A DNA stretch of 64,000 bases. Source: Novosphingobium kaempferiae (lineage in GTDB: Bacteria > Pseudomonadota > Alphaproteobacteria > Sphingomonadales > Sphingomonadaceae). Location: assembly GCF_021227995.1 (NCBI RefSeq), contig NZ_CP089301.1:3782001-3846000 (forward strand), read 5' to 3'. Both the position numbers and the translations under genes were made by a program. Positions within the stretch are counted from its first letter, which is position 1. Each line of letters opens with the position of its first letter. The notes beneath the pieces were generated by a model. That model was given only the letters and a program-made list of their open reading frames with translations, searched no databases and had not been told where the DNA came from. This document shows positions 63,033-64,000 of this stretch, piece by piece.

Positions 63033-64000
63033 TCATTGTGCGATTTCCTCACCGGAAAGGTAGATCGGGTTCGAATAGAACCACAGATCACGCCACGGAT
63101 CCTCTCCGGCGACATCGGGTTCGGGTTCACCCTGCTCCGTATTCGTGCCCCGGACGCGCAGATAGGTCGTTCCCTTCGAAACCTTCATTCGCAGAGATAC
63201 GAGAATATCTTCCCCATCGGCCCGAAAGTCACGCGATGTGAAGCGTCTGACGATCCGGGTACTGTCGTTATGGTCACCCTCAACACCCGAAGCTCCTCCT
63301 GCGATCAGGTCCAGGTGGTCGACTTTCGGCAATTGCCCAGCGGCATTCGGAGTGCGCGCAGGACGGAAGCGAATGGAGATATCGAGTTCGTCACCGTCGC
63401 GTATCGCCAGCGTTTGCCCCATGGTCGCGGTCCTTGGCGATGTCGGCCCGATTGCCGCCTTGACCTCCAGTTGGTCGACCAGATTGCCGGTGGCGACGAA
63501 AACACGCCCATTGCGCAGACCATCGAGTATGTCCGGGGCGTTCGGCTCGGCGAAGACCCAGGTTTTGGGATACTCCCCCGGCCAGAAGTCGGCGCCGCCC
63601 TCACGCCAGTGACCGTGCGAATCCGAGTTGGCGGTAATGGTCCAGTGCAGCCCTCTCCCGAGAAGCGCATCCCAGGCGCCACCCAGGCGGGCGACCATCT
63701 GGTCGAAACCACCCATCGTCGGGAAACCGCCATACAGGCCGCGAGAGCCGTGCGCCTTGTCCTTGCCTGTTTCCGGTCTGGCAGCCTGATGCCCCGGCGC
63801 GCCTTCCATGCCGATAACGACATTCGGAGCGGCCTCCTGCCACGCCTGATACTCGGCAGGCGTGTGCAGGCCCCATTCGCCATAGCCGGTCGCCGTTCGG
63901 GAGGGATGATTGGCGATGAGAACCGGCGGAACGGGCAGTCCGGCCATGTATCGCAGCGCTTCGATCATCCTCGCCTTGGTATTGCGTGAAGGATCGGCAG
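63033..64000 (-). CDS. PHP-type phosphoesterase-like protein, C-terminal part (partial)
   Basis: The frame is open to the window edge, and 322 codons are visible. The segment VLIANHPSRT near the left of the visible part and the later TITANSDSHGHW are characteristic of PHP (CehA/McbA-like) metal-dependent phosphoesterases. A C-terminal beta domain of about 140 residues follows (GRVFVATGNLVDQLEVKA ... DLWFYSNPIYLS). It probably hydrolyses a phosphate ester or related bond. The N-terminal metal ligands lie outside the window. It is first of the minus-strand series of receptors and phosphatase. Confidence 0.75.
   Translation of the reverse strand, partial: ADPSRNTKARMIEALRYMAGLPVPPVLIANHPSRTATGYGEWGLHTPAEYQAWQEAAPNVVIGMEGAPGHQAARPETGKDKAHGSRGLYGGFPTMGGFDQMVARLGGAWDALLGRGLHWTITANSDSHGHWREGGADFWPGEYPKTWVFAEPNAPDILDGLRNGRVFVATGNLVDQLEVKAAIGPTSPRTATMGQTLAIRDGDELDISIRFRPARTPNAAGQLPKVDHLDLIAGGASGVEGDHNDSTRIVRRFTSRDFRADGEDILVSLRMKVSKGTTYLRVRGTNTEQGEPEPDVAGEDPWRDLWFYSNPIYLSGEEIAQ

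Overview
The window is a GC-rich alphaproteobacterial chromosome segment, most likely from a sphingomonad (Novosphingobium or a close relative). The inference rests on the housekeeping gene set (mreCD-mrdA-rodA, tamA/tamB, yqeY-dnaG-rpoD, rpiB-glyA-nrdR), a RibB with a degenerate GTP-cyclohydrolase domain, large TonB-dependent receptors, dispersed palindromic repeats and many stop/start overlaps of the ATGA or GTGA type. I see no rRNA, insertion sequence, phage or CRISPR array.

Layout. 0-4 kb: rod-shape operon (mreC end, mreD, mrdA, rodA), then three identical tRNA-Lys(CUU) genes. 4-13 kb: a Tat-exported VOC protein with a small monooxygenase-fold protein, a PilZ protein, and the tamA-tamB outer-membrane assembly operon. 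13-20 kb: YihY-type membrane protein, a TetR regulator divergent from a short-chain dehydrogenase and a crotonase, an HTH-fused RibB with RibH, a locally AT-rich stretch with a winged-helix regulator, and enolase. 21-23 kb: a four-gene membrane/stress cluster behind a general-stress (EcfG-type) promoter that overlaps the divergent enolase promoter. 23-41 kb: mostly housekeeping (greA, carAB, yqeY, dnaG, rpoD, rpiB, glyA, nrdR, a tRNA/rRNA methyltransferase, rpsD, tgt). 41-50 kb: DUF481 outer-membrane protein, ABC-2 exporter, queA, a repeat-dense intergenic region, a cyclophilin, coaD, ispA, xseB and purL.

50.6-64 kb is the accessory and most interesting part. A canonical OmpR-type response regulator and histidine kinase (+ strand) face a second OmpR-type regulator that lacks the phospho-acceptor Asp. 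Next come a purple-acid-phosphatase-like enzyme and a TonB-dependent receptor, then a second receptor with a Tat-exported partner, a double-TetR regulator and a PHP-type phosphoesterase that runs off the end. A 22-24 bp palindrome (AAYATTG-N5-TCC-CAATGTT in one orientation) occurs about 93-113 bp upstream of the first regulator, the second regulator and the first receptor-phosphatase unit. This points to one self-contained regulon joining sensing, outer-membrane import and periplasmic dephosphorylation. A remnant of an FAD-dependent GMC-type oxidoreductase lies beside the first palindrome, and purL has apparently lost its stop codon and reads through its own terminator into that remnant.
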